Positions 25,783 through 35,794 of a stretch of DNA of 64,000 nt are shown in pieces. Positions within the stretch are counted from its first letter, which is position 1. The number at the start of each line of letters is the position of its first letter. A model generated the notes under the pieces. It did no database searches, had not been told where the DNA came from, and worked only from the letters and a program-made list of their open reading frames with translations. The position numbers and the translations under genes are program-made. The stretch comes from Ga0077530 sp046293075 (GTDB lineage Bacteria; Pseudomonadota; Alphaproteobacteria; Rhizobiales; Hyphomicrobiaceae), in assembly GCA_046293075.1 (NCBI GenBank), contig JBKBPL010000015.1, forward strand, positions 1 to 64,000. Reading direction: 5' to 3'.

Positions 25783-26628
25783 TCAATTCAGTCCGAGCAG
25801 AGCGCGCGCCGGCGCGTGGATGTCGACGACCATGGCAAAGATGGCCGACGCGATGATTGCGGCCACCAAGCCATCCGTCCGGTCCATGAAGCCGCCATGG
25901 CCGGGAATGAGCGTGCTCGCGTCCTTGACACCATACTCGCGCTTGAGCGCCGACTCGAGCAAGTCACCAGCCTGCGAGACCACACCGAGCAGAGCTCCCG
26001 CCGCCATCATATAGCCGACCGCAAGCTCTGCTCGCGCGAGCGCGAACGCTACGCCGACCAGGCTACCGGCGAGGACGCCGCCGGCAAGGCCACTCCAGGT
26101 CTTGTTCGGCGACACATTCGGGGCCAGCTTGGGTCCCCCGATCAGGCGGCCAGCAAAGTAGGCGCCCGTATCCGTGGCCCAAACCGTCAGCAGAATAAAC
26201 AGCACCGCCAGGACGCCGGCGCTGTCACCGCGATGCAGCCAGACCAGGGCCACTGCCGGAAGACCGGCATAAAGCGCCCCAAGCGCTGCCATGTGTCCGC
26301 GCTCGCCGAACGCCAGCAAGGCCGAGATGATCGCTGCGACGAGTACCACGATGAGACCGAGCCCCGCGAGGCCCCACGCCGCGTGCAAGACGCCGGCAAT
26401 CACCGCCGTTGCCTGGATGATCAGGATCGCATCCACGCCCGCTGAACGGACGACCCGCCCCCACTCCCAGGTCACGACAACGCCGACGGCCCCGACAACG
26501 ATGGCGAAAAGCAGACCTCCCGCCCACAGCGCCACCAGGACCACGATGGCCAGCGCCGCGCCCGAGGCGATGCGCTGGCCAAGGTCCCGCATGGGGGCTG
26601 CGGCGTTTGGCGTCCCGCCGTCCGTCAC
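25783..26628 (-). CDS. cdsA: Phosphatidate cytidylyltransferase
   Basis: Makes CDP-diacylglycerol from phosphatidate and CTP in the inner membrane. The 281-residue product has about seven to eight hydrophobic segments and the CDP-OH signature near the C-terminus: KREYGVKDASTLIPGHGGFMDRTDGL. The start is GTG at 26628, well supported by AAAGGA seven bases upstream. It abuts dxr and follows uppS. Confidence 0.93.
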   Translation of the reverse strand: MTDGGTPNAAAPMRDLGQRIASGAALAIVVLVALWAGGLLFAIVVGAVGVVVTWEWGRVVRSAGVDAILIIQATAVIAGVLHAAWGLAGLGLIVVLVAAIISALLAFGERGHMAALGALYAGLPAVALVWLHRGDSAGVLAVLFILLTVWATDTGAYFAGRLIGGPKLAPNVSPNKTWSGLAGGVLAGSLVGVAFALARAELAVGYMMAAGALLGVVSQAGDLLESALKREYGVKDASTLIPGHGGFMDRTDGLVAAIIASAIFAMVVDIHAPARALLGLN

Positions 26629-26671
26629 ACTGGCATCCTTTGGGCAATATGCAGCACCATGGCGTTCCCGA

Positions 26672-27433
26672 TCATGAGCCGAGCACCTCCTTGGTCAGCC
26701 CGCCGAAGCGCCGGTCCCGCGCCTGGAAGATCGAAATCGCCTCGATGAGCTGCTCGCGCCCGAAATCAGGCCATTTCACGTCCATGAAAACAAGCTCAGC
26801 GTAGGCCGCCTGCCAGAGCAGGAAATTCGAGAGCCGCTGCTCACCGCTTGTGCGGATCACGAGATCCGGGTCCGGGACACCGGCCGTATCGAGCTCTTGC
26901 GCCAGCGCCGCCTCCGTTATGGCGCTCGGCTCGATCTCGCCCCGCCGAGCGCGATCGGCAAGGCGCCGCGCGGCTGCCGCGATTTCGGCTCTTGCACCAT
27001 AGTTGAATGCAATGACCAGTGTCAGCGCCTGATTGTTGCGGGTCAGCGCCTGGGCATCGTCGATAAGGGCCAGCAGCTCCGAATCAACACGACCGCGCTC
27101 GCCGATCACGCGGATGGCGACGCCAGCACGATGCAGCTCACCAAGGTCGCGCCGGATGAAGCGCTTCAGAAGTCCCATTAAGTCGTCGATCTCGCTCGCC
27201 GGCCGCGCCCAGTTCTCCGAGGAAAAGCTGAACAGGGTGAGGTAGGGAATCTTCAGCTCGATCGCAGCGCGAACCGTGCGCCGGACGGCTTCCACACCCA
27301 TGCGATGCCCAAGGCGGCGCGGCAGGCCGCGGCCGCTGGCCCACCGTCCATTGCCATCCATAATGATGGCGACGTGGCGCGGGAGCGCAAGGCCGCTACC
27401 GACTAGGCCAAGCTGTTGGCTGCGCTGGCTCAC
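26672..27433 (-). CDS. uppS: Undecaprenyl (isoprenyl) diphosphate synthase
   Basis: Cis-prenyltransferase that builds undecaprenyl diphosphate, the lipid carrier for peptidoglycan and polysaccharides. The 253-residue product has HVAIIMDGNGRWASGRGLPR with catalytic Asp26, the LTLFSFSSENWARP motif, and RTSGEQRLSNFLLWQAAYAE near the C-terminus. The start is a GTG at 27433 with AAGGGCGA just upstream. A 206-base gap separates it from frr. Confidence 0.94.
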   Translation of the reverse strand: MSQRSQQLGLVGSGLALPRHVAIIMDGNGRWASGRGLPRRLGHRMGVEAVRRTVRAAIELKIPYLTLFSFSSENWARPASEIDDLMGLLKRFIRRDLGELHRAGVAIRVIGERGRVDSELLALIDDAQALTRNNQALTLVIAFNYGARAEIAAAARRLADRARRGEIEPSAITEAALAQELDTAGVPDPDLVIRTSGEQRLSNFLLWQAAYAELVFMDVKWPDFGREQLIEAISIFQARDRRFGGLTKEVLGS

Positions 27434-27639
27434 TCGCCCTTATTGCGCCCCCGTTCCGAACCGGCGCCGCATCGGCGCAATATCTGCCGAGCGCGGGAGA
27501 TTGTTTTTGCGCGAACCGATAGGCCTCGGTCAAGGACGTTGATATCGCGCCTTCGTGTGAAACTCTGGTTGGGCTCTTAGTTGGCCTGGGAATGAATTCA
27601 TAGGACCGCCGCGCGCGCCAGAATGCCGCCGGGTCCCTC

Positions 27640-28203
27640 TCAAACCTGCTTGATCTCGGTTTCTTTGGTTGCCAGCATCTGGTCAATGTCCTTGATCAGA
27701 CGATCGGTCAACTCCTGCACTTTGGCCGAGCTCTTGCGGTGCTCGTCCTCGCTGATTTTGTGATCCTTTTCAAGCTTCTTGAGAACTTCCATGCCGTCGC
27801 GGCGCACGTTGCGGACACCGACTCGGGCGTGCTCGGCATATTTGTGCGCGAGCTTGACCAGCTCCTGGCGCCGCTCGGCATTGAGGGCCGGTATCGGCAG
27901 CCTCAGCAGCGTGCCGTCGACGATCGGGTTGAGGCCGAGATTGGCCTCGCGAATGGCCTTGTCGACGGCGCCCACCTGGCTCTTGTCCCAGACCTGCACG
28001 GAGATGGTGCGGGCGTCCGAAACCGAGACCGTCGCCACCTGATTGAGCGGCATCTTCGCACCGTAGACCGTGACGACCACGGGATCGAGCAGGTTTGCGG
28101 ACGCGCGGCCGGTGCGGAGACCGGCGAACTCGCGCTTCAGGCTTTCGATAACGCCGCGCATCCGGCGTTCGAGATCATTGAGATCGAAGCTCGCCGCCGC
28201 CAT
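27640..28203 (-). CDS. frr: Ribosome recycling factor
   Basis: Splits post-termination ribosomes with EF-G. The 187-residue product matches family length and motifs: LERRMRGVIESLKREFAGLRTGRAS, VPxxD-like central strands (VATVSVSDARTISVQVWDKS), and the C-terminal helix KYAEHARVGVRNVRRDGMEVL with KDHKISEDEHRK. The ATG at 28203 is preferred because the 53-codon extension upstream is not conserved in character. It follows pyrH, the universal order. Confidence 0.95.
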   Translation of the reverse strand: MAAASFDLNDLERRMRGVIESLKREFAGLRTGRASANLLDPVVVTVYGAKMPLNQVATVSVSDARTISVQVWDKSQVGAVDKAIREANLGLNPIVDGTLLRLPIPALNAERRQELVKLAHKYAEHARVGVRNVRRDGMEVLKKLEKDHKISEDEHRKSSAKVQELTDRLIKDIDQMLATKETEIKQV

Positions 28204-28358
28204 TGTTTCAGCCTCCAAGACTGCACTGCCCGTGCCCGTTGCGGCCGGTGGGCTTGATGCACCACGCTTCCCCTGCGCCGGCCAGCGGCGCACTCGGTGA
28301 GAGAAGCGGCAATCGCTCTCGATCCGCTCGACCTCGCTTTGGCGCGGCTTCGCCGGCC

Positions 28359-29099
28359 TCACGGCGACGCGGTGACCATAGTTGAGCGGGCTTCTCCTCG
28401 TAGCATCTTAAGCAGGCTGCCGCTTTCCTCGATCGAGAACACAATTACCGGAAGATCGTTATCGCGGGCAAGGGCAATGGCGGCGCCATCCATGACCTTG
28501 AGGTTGCGCGTGAGAACCTCGTCGTAGGTGAGCCGGTCGTAGCGTGTTGCGCCTGGCTCCTTCTTGGGGTCCGCCGAGTAGACCCCATCGACCTGCGTCG
28601 CCTTTGCCAGGACCTCGCATTCGGTTTCGATGGCGCGAAGGGCCGCGGTTGTATCAGTAGTGAAGAAGGGGTTGCCGGTGCCGGCCGCAAAGATGACGAC
28701 GCGCCCCCGCTGCAGGTGGTGCAGCGCCTTGCTTCGCACATAAGATTCGCAGACGGTCGGCATCGGGATAGCCGACATGACCCTGGAATCCACGTTGACC
28801 TGTTCGAGCGCATTCTGGAACGCGAGGGCGTTCATCACAGTGGCCAGCATGCCCATGTAATCGGCGGCAGCGCGGTCCATGCCCTTGGCGGCCCCGGCAA
28901 GGCCGCGAAATATGTTGCCGCCGCCGATGACGACGGCGACCTCAACACCAGAATCCACCGCCTGCTTGATGTCGGCAGCCAAGGCCTGACAGACGCTGAT
29001 ATCGATCCCGTAGCCGGCCTTGCCCATAAGGGCTTCGCCCGACAGCTTGAGGAGAATGCGCTTGTAGCGTGGTCCCGTCGTGCTTGCGCTCACCGCCAT
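28359..29099 (-). CDS. pyrH: UMP kinase
   Basis: Phosphorylates UMP to UDP; hexameric, regulated by GTP and UTP. The 246-residue amino-acid-kinase fold protein has KRILLKLSGEALMG, VVIGGGNIFRGLAGA, the DYMGMLATVMNALAFQNAL block and GTGNPFFTTDTTAALRAIE. The ATG at 29099 is chosen over 29147. Normally rpsB and tsf precede pyrH; here a GST gene occupies that position. Confidence 0.95.
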   Translation of the reverse strand: MAVSASTTGPRYKRILLKLSGEALMGKAGYGIDISVCQALAADIKQAVDSGVEVAVVIGGGNIFRGLAGAAKGMDRAAADYMGMLATVMNALAFQNALEQVNVDSRVMSAIPMPTVCESYVRSKALHHLQRGRVVIFAAGTGNPFFTTDTTAALRAIETECEVLAKATQVDGVYSADPKKEPGATRYDRLTYDEVLTRNLKVMDGAAIALARDNDLPVIVFSIEESGSLLKMLRGEARSTMVTASP

Positions 29100-29179
29100 C
29101 CTCCTCTGTCCGCCGGCGTCCGCATCGAATGCCGCCGCCGGACACACGCGTCAAGCGGCGAAAAGCTTCAAAGTGGGAC

Positions 29180-29836
29180 TTACGCCGGCTCGAGCTCACG
29201 CTTGGCCATCATCGCCTTGAAGGCTGGACGGTCGTGCAGCTTGCCGAGCCAGGTCTTGACGTTCGGATTGGCCTCGAAGAGTTCGGGCGCCGCCATGGCG
29301 TAGCGCACACACTCCGCGACGTTGATGTCCGCAACGGTGAACCGCCCCCCGACGACGTAGCCCGTTGCAGCGAGTGCCTTGTCGAGCACGGCAAACGGCG
29401 CCCTGAGCGCGACGACCGCGGCGTCGGCGGTCCTGGCATCGCGCTCTGCGGCAGGCCTCGCCACCCGGTGATAGAGGACCTGGATGGCGTGCGGCTCGAC
29501 TTCCGTGAGCGCCCACGCCGTCCACATCATCATCAGGCCATCCTCGGCAAGGCTCGCAGGCGCCAGTGGCCCGCCGTGCTTCTTGGCGAGGTACAGATTG
29601 ATGGCGAGCGACTCATGCAGGATCAGCCCATCATCGTCGATCGATGGGATGTGGCCGTTCGGGTTGATTTTGAGGAAGTCCGGCGACTTCGTGTTGAGCG
29701 GCGCGTCGGGCGCACTTGGATCGGCCAGCCGATAGGCCTGGATGACCGGCACGAGCGTGAACGGAACGCCGAGCTCGTCGCACAGCCAGATGATCCGCGT
29801 CGCACGCGAGCGATAGCACCCGTAGATCTTGAGCAT
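29180..29836 (-). CDS. Glutathione S-transferase family protein
   Basis: Predicted cytosolic GST of 218 residues. The N-terminal thioredoxin-like domain reads MLKIYGCYRSRATRIIWLCD and contains the glutathione-binding NPNGHIPSIDDDGLILHESL, with the conserved cis-Pro and Glu-Ser pair. The C-terminal helical domain contains GGRFTVADINVAECVRYA, the N-capping box. The start at 29836 has no strong ribosome site but gives the family N-terminus. It lies between the ferredoxin oxidoreductase gene and pyrH, and its substrate is unknown. Confidence 0.85.
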   Translation of the reverse strand: MLKIYGCYRSRATRIIWLCDELGVPFTLVPVIQAYRLADPSAPDAPLNTKSPDFLKINPNGHIPSIDDDGLILHESLAINLYLAKKHGGPLAPASLAEDGLMMMWTAWALTEVEPHAIQVLYHRVARPAAERDARTADAAVVALRAPFAVLDKALAATGYVVGGRFTVADINVAECVRYAMAAPELFEANPNVKTWLGKLHDRPAFKAMMAKRELEPA

Positions 29837-29930
29837 GGGGGTTCCTCGGTGTGGAGAAAGGCCCCATGCTTTTGCCACGTCGCGCGGCAATGGTGAAGCC
29901 GCCAACTCATGAAAATTGGCATATACTTCG

Positions 29931-32900
29931 CTATTCGGCGGCAACGCGCGCGGGCTTCGGGTCGCGCAGCATGGCGAGCAGCGCGGCCTCCTTGCGCTTC
30001 ACCTTGTCGTAGTTGGCAAGCTTGACGTGGCCGAAGCCGCGGATCTCCTCAGGGAGCCGCGCGAGCGCGACTGCTGTCGCGTGCGTCTCCTTGGAAAGCC
30101 GCCGCTCGATCTCACCGAGCATCGCCTCGTAGTCGAGGATCATCTGCCGCTCGAGCTTGCGCTCGCCCGTCATGCCGAAGATGTCCCAGCGTGTGCCGCG
30201 CAGACGCTTGCCCTTCGCAAGGAGTCGGAACACCGGCATCATCCAGGCACCAAGACTGATCTTGCGCGGGTGGCCCGTGACCTTGTCGCGGAAGAACCAG
30301 GAGAGCAGCGGCGGCGCTAGGTGGAACTCGAGCTTGTGGGTGCCATCGAAGGCATCCCTAATCGCCTGGGCAAGCCGCCCGTCCGAATGGAGGCGCGCGA
30401 CCTCGTACTCGTCCTTGTAGGCGAGCAGCTTGTAGTAGCCGGTGGCCACCGCCTCCGCGAGGCCCGACCCGCCGGGAACCTTCTCGGTCTCGATCTTGCG
30501 GAAGCGCTCCACCATGTCGCTGAAGCGCTTCGCCAGTGCCGCGTCCTGGTAGTCGGTCAGGTACTTGACCCGCGTTGCGATGGCATCGGCGAGCGTCGGC
30601 GCCGCCTTTGCCACCCGCGGCTTCACGAGGCGCTCGATCGCCTTCATGTCGTGCGCGGCGAGCCGGCCAAAGCGGAAGGCCGAGCGGTTCATCTCGATGG
30701 CGGCGCCATTGAGCTCGATGGCCTTCTCGATCGCTGCGGCCGACACCGGAACCTTGCCGTGCTGGTAGGCATAGCCGAGCATGAACATGTTCGAGGCGAT
30801 CGAATCGGCGAACAGCTTCACCGCGAGGTCGTGCGCATCGAGCGTGTGGAGAGCCCCCTTGCGAACGCGCTCCTCGATCGACCGCAGCAGCGCCGCCCCG
30901 GGCACCCTGAGGTCCGGATTGCGCGTGAAATCCGCGGTCGGCATCTCGTGGGTCGAGGCAATGACGGCCGTGTGATCCGGCCGAATGGTCTCCAGCACCT
31001 TGTTCGAGGCGGTCACGACGAGATCGCAGCCGATGACGAGGTCGCTGCCCGCCGTGCCAATACGGATGGCGTGAATGTCATCGGCCGACTTCGCCACGCG
31101 AATGTGGCACGCGACGGCGCCGCCCTTCTGCGCGAGGCCGGTCATGTCGATCGAGCCGAAACCTTTGCCGTCGATATGCGCGGCCTGGCCGAGCACCGCA
31201 GAAATGGTCACCACGCCCGTACCGCCGACGCCGGTGACAATGATCGAATAGGGCTTCTCGAGATCCGGCTGCCTCGGCTCCGGCAAGCTCGCGAGCATCG
31301 TCGCGAGGCCGCCCTCACCAGCCGCACCCTTGGGCTTTCTTGGCACCGCGCCGTGCACGGTCACGAAGCTCGGGCAAAAGCCGTTGATGCAGGAGAAGTC
31401 CTTGTTGCAGGTCGACTGGTCTATGGCTCGCTTGGTGCCGAGCTCGGTCTCGAGCGGCACGATCGCGACGCAGTTCGACTTCACGCCACAGTCGCCGCAC
31501 CCTTCACAAACGGCGGGATTGATGAAGGCCCGTTTTACCGGATCGGGGAACGTGCCACGCTTGCGGCGGCGCCGCTTCTCGGCTGCACACGTCTGATCGT
31601 AGATCAGGGCCGTAACGCCGTCGATCTCGGAGAGCTCCTTCTGCACCTTCATCAGATCGCGGCGGTGATAGACGGGCGTCCCCGCGGGCAGGAAGCCCGA
31701 GGGATACTTGTGCGGCTCGTCGGTGACGACGACGAGCTTCTTCACGCCCTCGGCGAGCACCTGCGCGGCAATACGTCCGACTGTCGTGCCGCTTTCGAGC
31801 GACTGGCCGCCCGTCATCGCCACGGCGTCGTTGTAGAGGATCTTGTAGGTGATGTTGGTATTGGTCGCGACCGCAGCGCGGATCGCGAGGCTGCCTGAAT
31901 GCAGGTACGTGCCATCGCCGAGATTCTGGAAGACATGCTTGCGCTTGGAGAAGGGCGCCTCGCCGACCCAGTTGGCCCCCTCGCCGCCCATGTGCGTCCA
32001 CCCTTCTGTGGAGCGATCCATCCACTGCGCCATATAGTGGCAGCCGATGCCGGCATAGGCGCGCGAGCCTTGTGGCACGACGGTCGATGTGTTGTGCGGG
32101 CAGCCCGGGCAGAAGTACGGAATGCGGGTCGCCGCCTCGGTGCCGAGTGCCTTGTTGCCGCGCATCTTCTTCAGCCCGTCAACGCGCGCGCGGATGCCTT
32201 CATCGCAGCGCCCGGCGCGGATCAGGCGCTCGCCGAGCGCCAACGCAATCTCAGTCGGCTCGAGCGCCCCCTTGGCCGGAAACAGCCATTGCTCGTTCTC
32301 GTCCTTCTTGCCGAGCACCCGCGGACGGTCCGGCAAGTCGTAGAGCTGCTCCTTGACCTGCGTCTCGATGAGCGAGCGCTTCTCCTCGACGACGAGGATC
32401 AGATCGAGCCCTTCTGCGAAGCGCTTGACGCCCTCGGACTCGAGCGGCCAGGGCATGCCCACCTTGTAGAGGCGCAGACCGAGCTGATTGGCCTTGATCT
32501 CATCGATGCCGAGCTCTTCCATCGCCGCGCGGACATCAAGATAGCTCTTGCCGGTGGTGATGATGCCGATCTTGGCATCGGGGCCGCCGCTCGTGACCAT
32601 GCGGTCGAGCTTGTTGGCGCGGGCAAATGCGAGGATCGCGGCGCGCTTGTAGTCATGGAGACGCGCCTCCTTGTCGAGCGCCTGGTCGCCGACGCGAATG
32701 TTGAGCCCGCCCGGGGGCATGACGAAATCGTCGGGGAGCTTGACCTGCACACGGTCGAGGCGGCCGTCCACCGTCGCGGTGGACTCGATGTTGTCCTTGA
32801 CGCACTTGATGCCGACCCAGACGCCGGCAAACCGCGAGAGCGCGATGCCGAGCAGGCCATAGTCGAGGATCTCCTGCACTCCCGCCGGGTTGAGTACCGG

Positions 32901-33404
32901 AATCATGGCGTCGACCATGGCGAACTCGGACTGATGGGCCGAGGTCGAGCTTTCGCAGGTGTGATCATCACCGAGGAGCGCCAGTACGCCGCCGTACTTG
33001 GACGTGCCGGCGTGGTTCGCGTGGCGGAAGACGTCGCCCGTGCGGTCGACGCCGGGTCCCTTTCCGTACCAGACGCCGAACACGCCGTCGTACTTGCCGT
33101 CGCCGCGCATTTCGGCCTGCTGCGTGCCCCAGATGGCGGTGGCGGCAATGTCCTCGTTCAGGCCGGCGTTGAAGACCACGTTATGCTTGGCCAGCAGGTG
33201 GCGGGCCCGCAGCATGGCGCCTTCGAGCCCGGCAATCGGCGAGCCGCGGTAGCCGCTGACGTACCCGGCCGTATTGAGGCCTGCCTGCTTGTCGCGGGCC
33301 TGCTGCATCATCACCAGCCGCACGATCGCCTGCGCGCCGGTCAGGAGCTGGTGGGTGTCATTCAGATCGAATTTGTCGTCGAGGGTCGGGCTGCTCTTGA
33401 CCAT
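29931..33404 (-). CDS. Indolepyruvate ferredoxin oxidoreductase, fused single chain
   Basis: Large single-chain 2-oxoacid:acceptor oxidoreductase that would oxidatively decarboxylate aryl pyruvates to aryl-acetyl-CoA. 1157 residues. N-terminal TPP pyrimidine domain (SGYRGSPIAGLEGAM); TPP/FeS region with CPGCPHN near residue 431 and GIGCHYMAQWMD; ferredoxin-like Cys cluster CEGCGDCGVKSNC and CNKDFSCINGFC (about 633-677); then the gamma-type domain (GVGGTGVVTISAVLGQAAH) and a C-terminal DUF6537-like tail. AGAGGTG precedes the ATG. An FNR-type box lies about 130 bases upstream, suggesting low-oxygen control. Confidence 0.9.
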   Translation of the reverse strand: MVKSSPTLDDKFDLNDTHQLLTGAQAIVRLVMMQQARDKQAGLNTAGYVSGYRGSPIAGLEGAMLRARHLLAKHNVVFNAGLNEDIAATAIWGTQQAEMRGDGKYDGVFGVWYGKGPGVDRTGDVFRHANHAGTSKYGGVLALLGDDHTCESSTSAHQSEFAMVDAMIPVLNPAGVQEILDYGLLGIALSRFAGVWVGIKCVKDNIESTATVDGRLDRVQVKLPDDFVMPPGGLNIRVGDQALDKEARLHDYKRAAILAFARANKLDRMVTSGGPDAKIGIITTGKSYLDVRAAMEELGIDEIKANQLGLRLYKVGMPWPLESEGVKRFAEGLDLILVVEEKRSLIETQVKEQLYDLPDRPRVLGKKDENEQWLFPAKGALEPTEIALALGERLIRAGRCDEGIRARVDGLKKMRGNKALGTEAATRIPYFCPGCPHNTSTVVPQGSRAYAGIGCHYMAQWMDRSTEGWTHMGGEGANWVGEAPFSKRKHVFQNLGDGTYLHSGSLAIRAAVATNTNITYKILYNDAVAMTGGQSLESGTTVGRIAAQVLAEGVKKLVVVTDEPHKYPSGFLPAGTPVYHRRDLMKVQKELSEIDGVTALIYDQTCAAEKRRRRKRGTFPDPVKRAFINPAVCEGCGDCGVKSNCVAIVPLETELGTKRAIDQSTCNKDFSCINGFCPSFVTVHGAVPRKPKGAAGEGGLATMLASLPEPRQPDLEKPYSIIVTGVGGTGVVTISAVLGQAAHIDGKGFGSIDMTGLAQKGGAVACHIRVAKSADDIHAIRIGTAGSDLVIGCDLVVTASNKVLETIRPDHTAVIASTHEMPTADFTRNPDLRVPGAALLRSIEERVRKGALHTLDAHDLAVKLFADSIASNMFMLGYAYQHGKVPVSAAAIEKAIELNGAAIEMNRSAFRFGRLAAHDMKAIERLVKPRVAKAAPTLADAIATRVKYLTDYQDAALAKRFSDMVERFRKIETEKVPGGSGLAEAVATGYYKLLAYKDEYEVARLHSDGRLAQAIRDAFDGTHKLEFHLAPPLLSWFFRDKVTGHPRKISLGAWMMPVFRLLAKGKRLRGTRWDIFGMTGERKLERQMILDYEAMLGEIERRLSKETHATAVALARLPEEIRGFGHVKLANYDKVKRKEAALLAMLRDPKPARVAAE

Positions 33405-33524
33405 AAAGATCACCTCTTGGGCAGCGGCCCCGTCCAAACCACGCATCACAGCGCGGGCGGGAGCTTCGGGGCGCATCGCCTCCGGAAGCCGGGCGATGCA
33501 TTGGTCAGCAATGCTGACATAGTT

Positions 33525-33540
33525 TTTGATCTGGATCAAA
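33525..33540. promoter_or_regulatory. FNR/FixK-type box upstream of the ferredoxin oxidoreductase
   Basis: TTTGATC-TG-GATCAAA is a perfect 16-base palindrome containing the exact FNR/FixK/Anr pattern TTGAT-N4-ATCAA. Its centre is about 128 bases upstream of the start at 33404. A 14-base stretch (TGATCCAGATCAAA) is shared exactly with the site at 39930-39943. The family pattern is established; the regulation is inferred. Confidence 0.6.
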
Positions 33541-33626
33541 CATCGCGATCGACTGCCCGCCATTCAAGGCCGCAGGGGCGACGGACGGGGCCTTACCCGC
33601 CATCAATTCGTGCGGTAAGGCCGCAA

Positions 33627-33662
33627 TGAAAGAAAAGCCGCCGGAGCTCGCACCGGCGGCTT
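33627..33662 (-). terminator. Intrinsic terminator of the Lys/Ala-rich gene
   Basis: Read on the minus strand, AAGCCGCCGG and CCGGCGGCTT form a perfect 10-base stem with an 8-base loop (33635-33662), followed by TTTTCTTTC. It begins 28 bases after the stop of the Lys/Ala-rich protein gene. Confidence 0.85.
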
Positions 33663-33690
33663 CCGCCTCACGGCTATCGAGCGTCGGTGT

Positions 33691-33954
33691 CTATTTCTTG
33701 CCGGGGCGCTGCGTCAGGGCCGACGCGGCCGCCGTCTTGGCTTCCTTGCTCGCCTTGGGGTCCTTCAGCACCTTCGCCGCCGCGCTCGCGGCCTTGGCGC
33801 TGGTGACTTCCTTGCTCTTGCTCTGCGTCAGCGTCGAGGCCGCCGCCGTCTTGGCCTCCTTGCTGGCCTTGGGGTCCTTCAGAACCTTCGCCGCCGCAGC
33901 CGCCGCCTTGCTGCTTGTGCCCTCGGTCTTCGCCTTCGCTGCTTTCGCTGCCAT
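33691..33954 (-). CDS. Lys/Ala-rich tandem-repeat protein
   Basis: 87-residue, strongly basic, low-complexity protein, function unknown. After MAAKAAKAKTEGTSS it is made of two copies of a 38-residue unit, each containing AAKVLKDPKASKEAKTAAAS; the two copies differ at only a few residues and the DNA repeats with a 114-base period. Composition resembles histone-H1-like or nucleoid-associated basic proteins. GGAGGGAA lies just before the ATG at 33954 and a strong terminator follows, so it is a well-expressed single-gene unit. Similar small proteins occur in Hyphomicrobiales as hypothetical proteins. Confidence 0.75.
   Translation of the reverse strand: MAAKAAKAKTEGTSSKAAAAAAKVLKDPKASKEAKTAAASTLTQSKSKEVTSAKAASAAAKVLKDPKASKEAKTAAASALTQRPGKK
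33728..33898 (-). repeat. Two tandem 114-bp coding repeats
   Basis: The stretch beginning GCCGCCGTCTTGGC at 33728 recurs at 33842, exactly 114 bases later, with only scattered, mostly synonymous or conservative changes over about 57 bases. It encodes the repeated KVLKDPKASKEAKTAAAS segment. Confidence 0.8.
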
Positions 33955-34187
33955 TTCAGTTCCCTCCGGGGATTGGCAAACGGGACCATTCACAGTTCCA
34001 TCAGTAAACGAATTCGCCGAATCACGTAATGGGCTTCAATCGGGCGCAAGCGCGATTTCCGCATCGGACTTGATGTGTTGCCGGCGAAGGCACCGCCGTG
34101 CCTGCCTCGTGCGCGCGGCAATTGACAGCGGCCGCAGCACCGCGCCAAAAGCGGCCACCCCATCAATGGCATTCTGAGGAGCCCGCC

Positions 34188-35030
<843 letters not shown>

Positions 35031-35039
35031 GGCGCCGGC

Positions 35040-35642
35040 TCACTTCTTCTTCGGGGCGGCGGGCGCCTTCTTGGTGGCCGCCGCCTCCTTCTCGGGCGGC
35101 GCATCCAGGTTCACATACGCGAGGATGCTCTCGCGGATCTTGGTCTTCTGCTCGTCGCTGCACTTGCCCTCGCCGGGCTTGATGGGCTCGAGGAACACCT
35201 TGAGATCACCGTCCTTCTCCTCGACCCTGAGCTTGCCGGCGACGGCGTGAATGGTCATGCGGTGCAGGGTGGTGATGTAGAGGAGCTGCTGGTCAGTCCA
35301 TTTCTTCTTGACGATCTCCCGCCGCATGAGGGTGTCGTAGTTGGCCTGCTGCTCCTCCCACAGCTCGCAGACCTGCGCCTGGGCGGAGCTGTACGCGACG
35401 CGGATGATGTCGCGTCCGTTTTCCACAGGCACGATGTTGCCTTCGCGCTTCGACTTGTCGACCTCGATGACCTTGCCATCGGGCGTCGTGAATTTGCTCG
35501 GCAGGATTTGCCACGCATACTCCATCAGCGTGTGTACGGACTTGTCGCTGAGCTTGCCCTGGCTCTGGGCCTCGGCGCCGGCTGCCAACCCCGCTAACGC
35601 GACCATGCCGGCAAGCGCACCTTTCAACGTCGTCGAAGCCAT
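35040..35642 (-). CDS. Hypothetical secreted protein
   Basis: 200 residues, unknown function. A signal peptide is clear (MASTTLKGALAGMVALAGLA ending GAEAQS). The mature part is hydrophilic with YAWQILPSKFTTPDGKVIEV, a VCELWEEQQANYDTLMRREI helix and WTDQQLLYITTLHRMTIHAV, with two cysteines (mature) that could pair. The tail is Ala/Lys-rich and ends in PKKK. The start at 35642 has GAGG eight bases upstream; an ATG at 35648 is too close to it. Convergent with dapD, 9 bases away. Confidence 0.7.
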   Translation of the reverse strand: MASTTLKGALAGMVALAGLAAGAEAQSQGKLSDKSVHTLMEYAWQILPSKFTTPDGKVIEVDKSKREGNIVPVENGRDIIRVAYSSAQAQVCELWEEQQANYDTLMRREIVKKKWTDQQLLYITTLHRMTIHAVAGKLRVEEKDGDLKVFLEPIKPGEGKCSDEQKTKIRESILAYVNLDAPPEKEAAATKKAPAAPKKK

Positions 35643-35794
35643 TCTCATCACCTCAGCCCCTCGATAGCCACAGCACGCACCCGTCAACGCCTGCCATGGC
35701 GGATACGGCAGCGCTGTCGATCGTCCCGAGCAGCGCGGCTGCGGGACCAGCCCCCAATAGCGAAGCGCATCGCTCGGCTGCAAGTTGGGCAAAC

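Noticed and set aside
31899..33629. 576-codon plus-strand ORF
   Set aside because: Antisense to the ferredoxin oxidoreductase gene; no ribosome site or recognisable domain.
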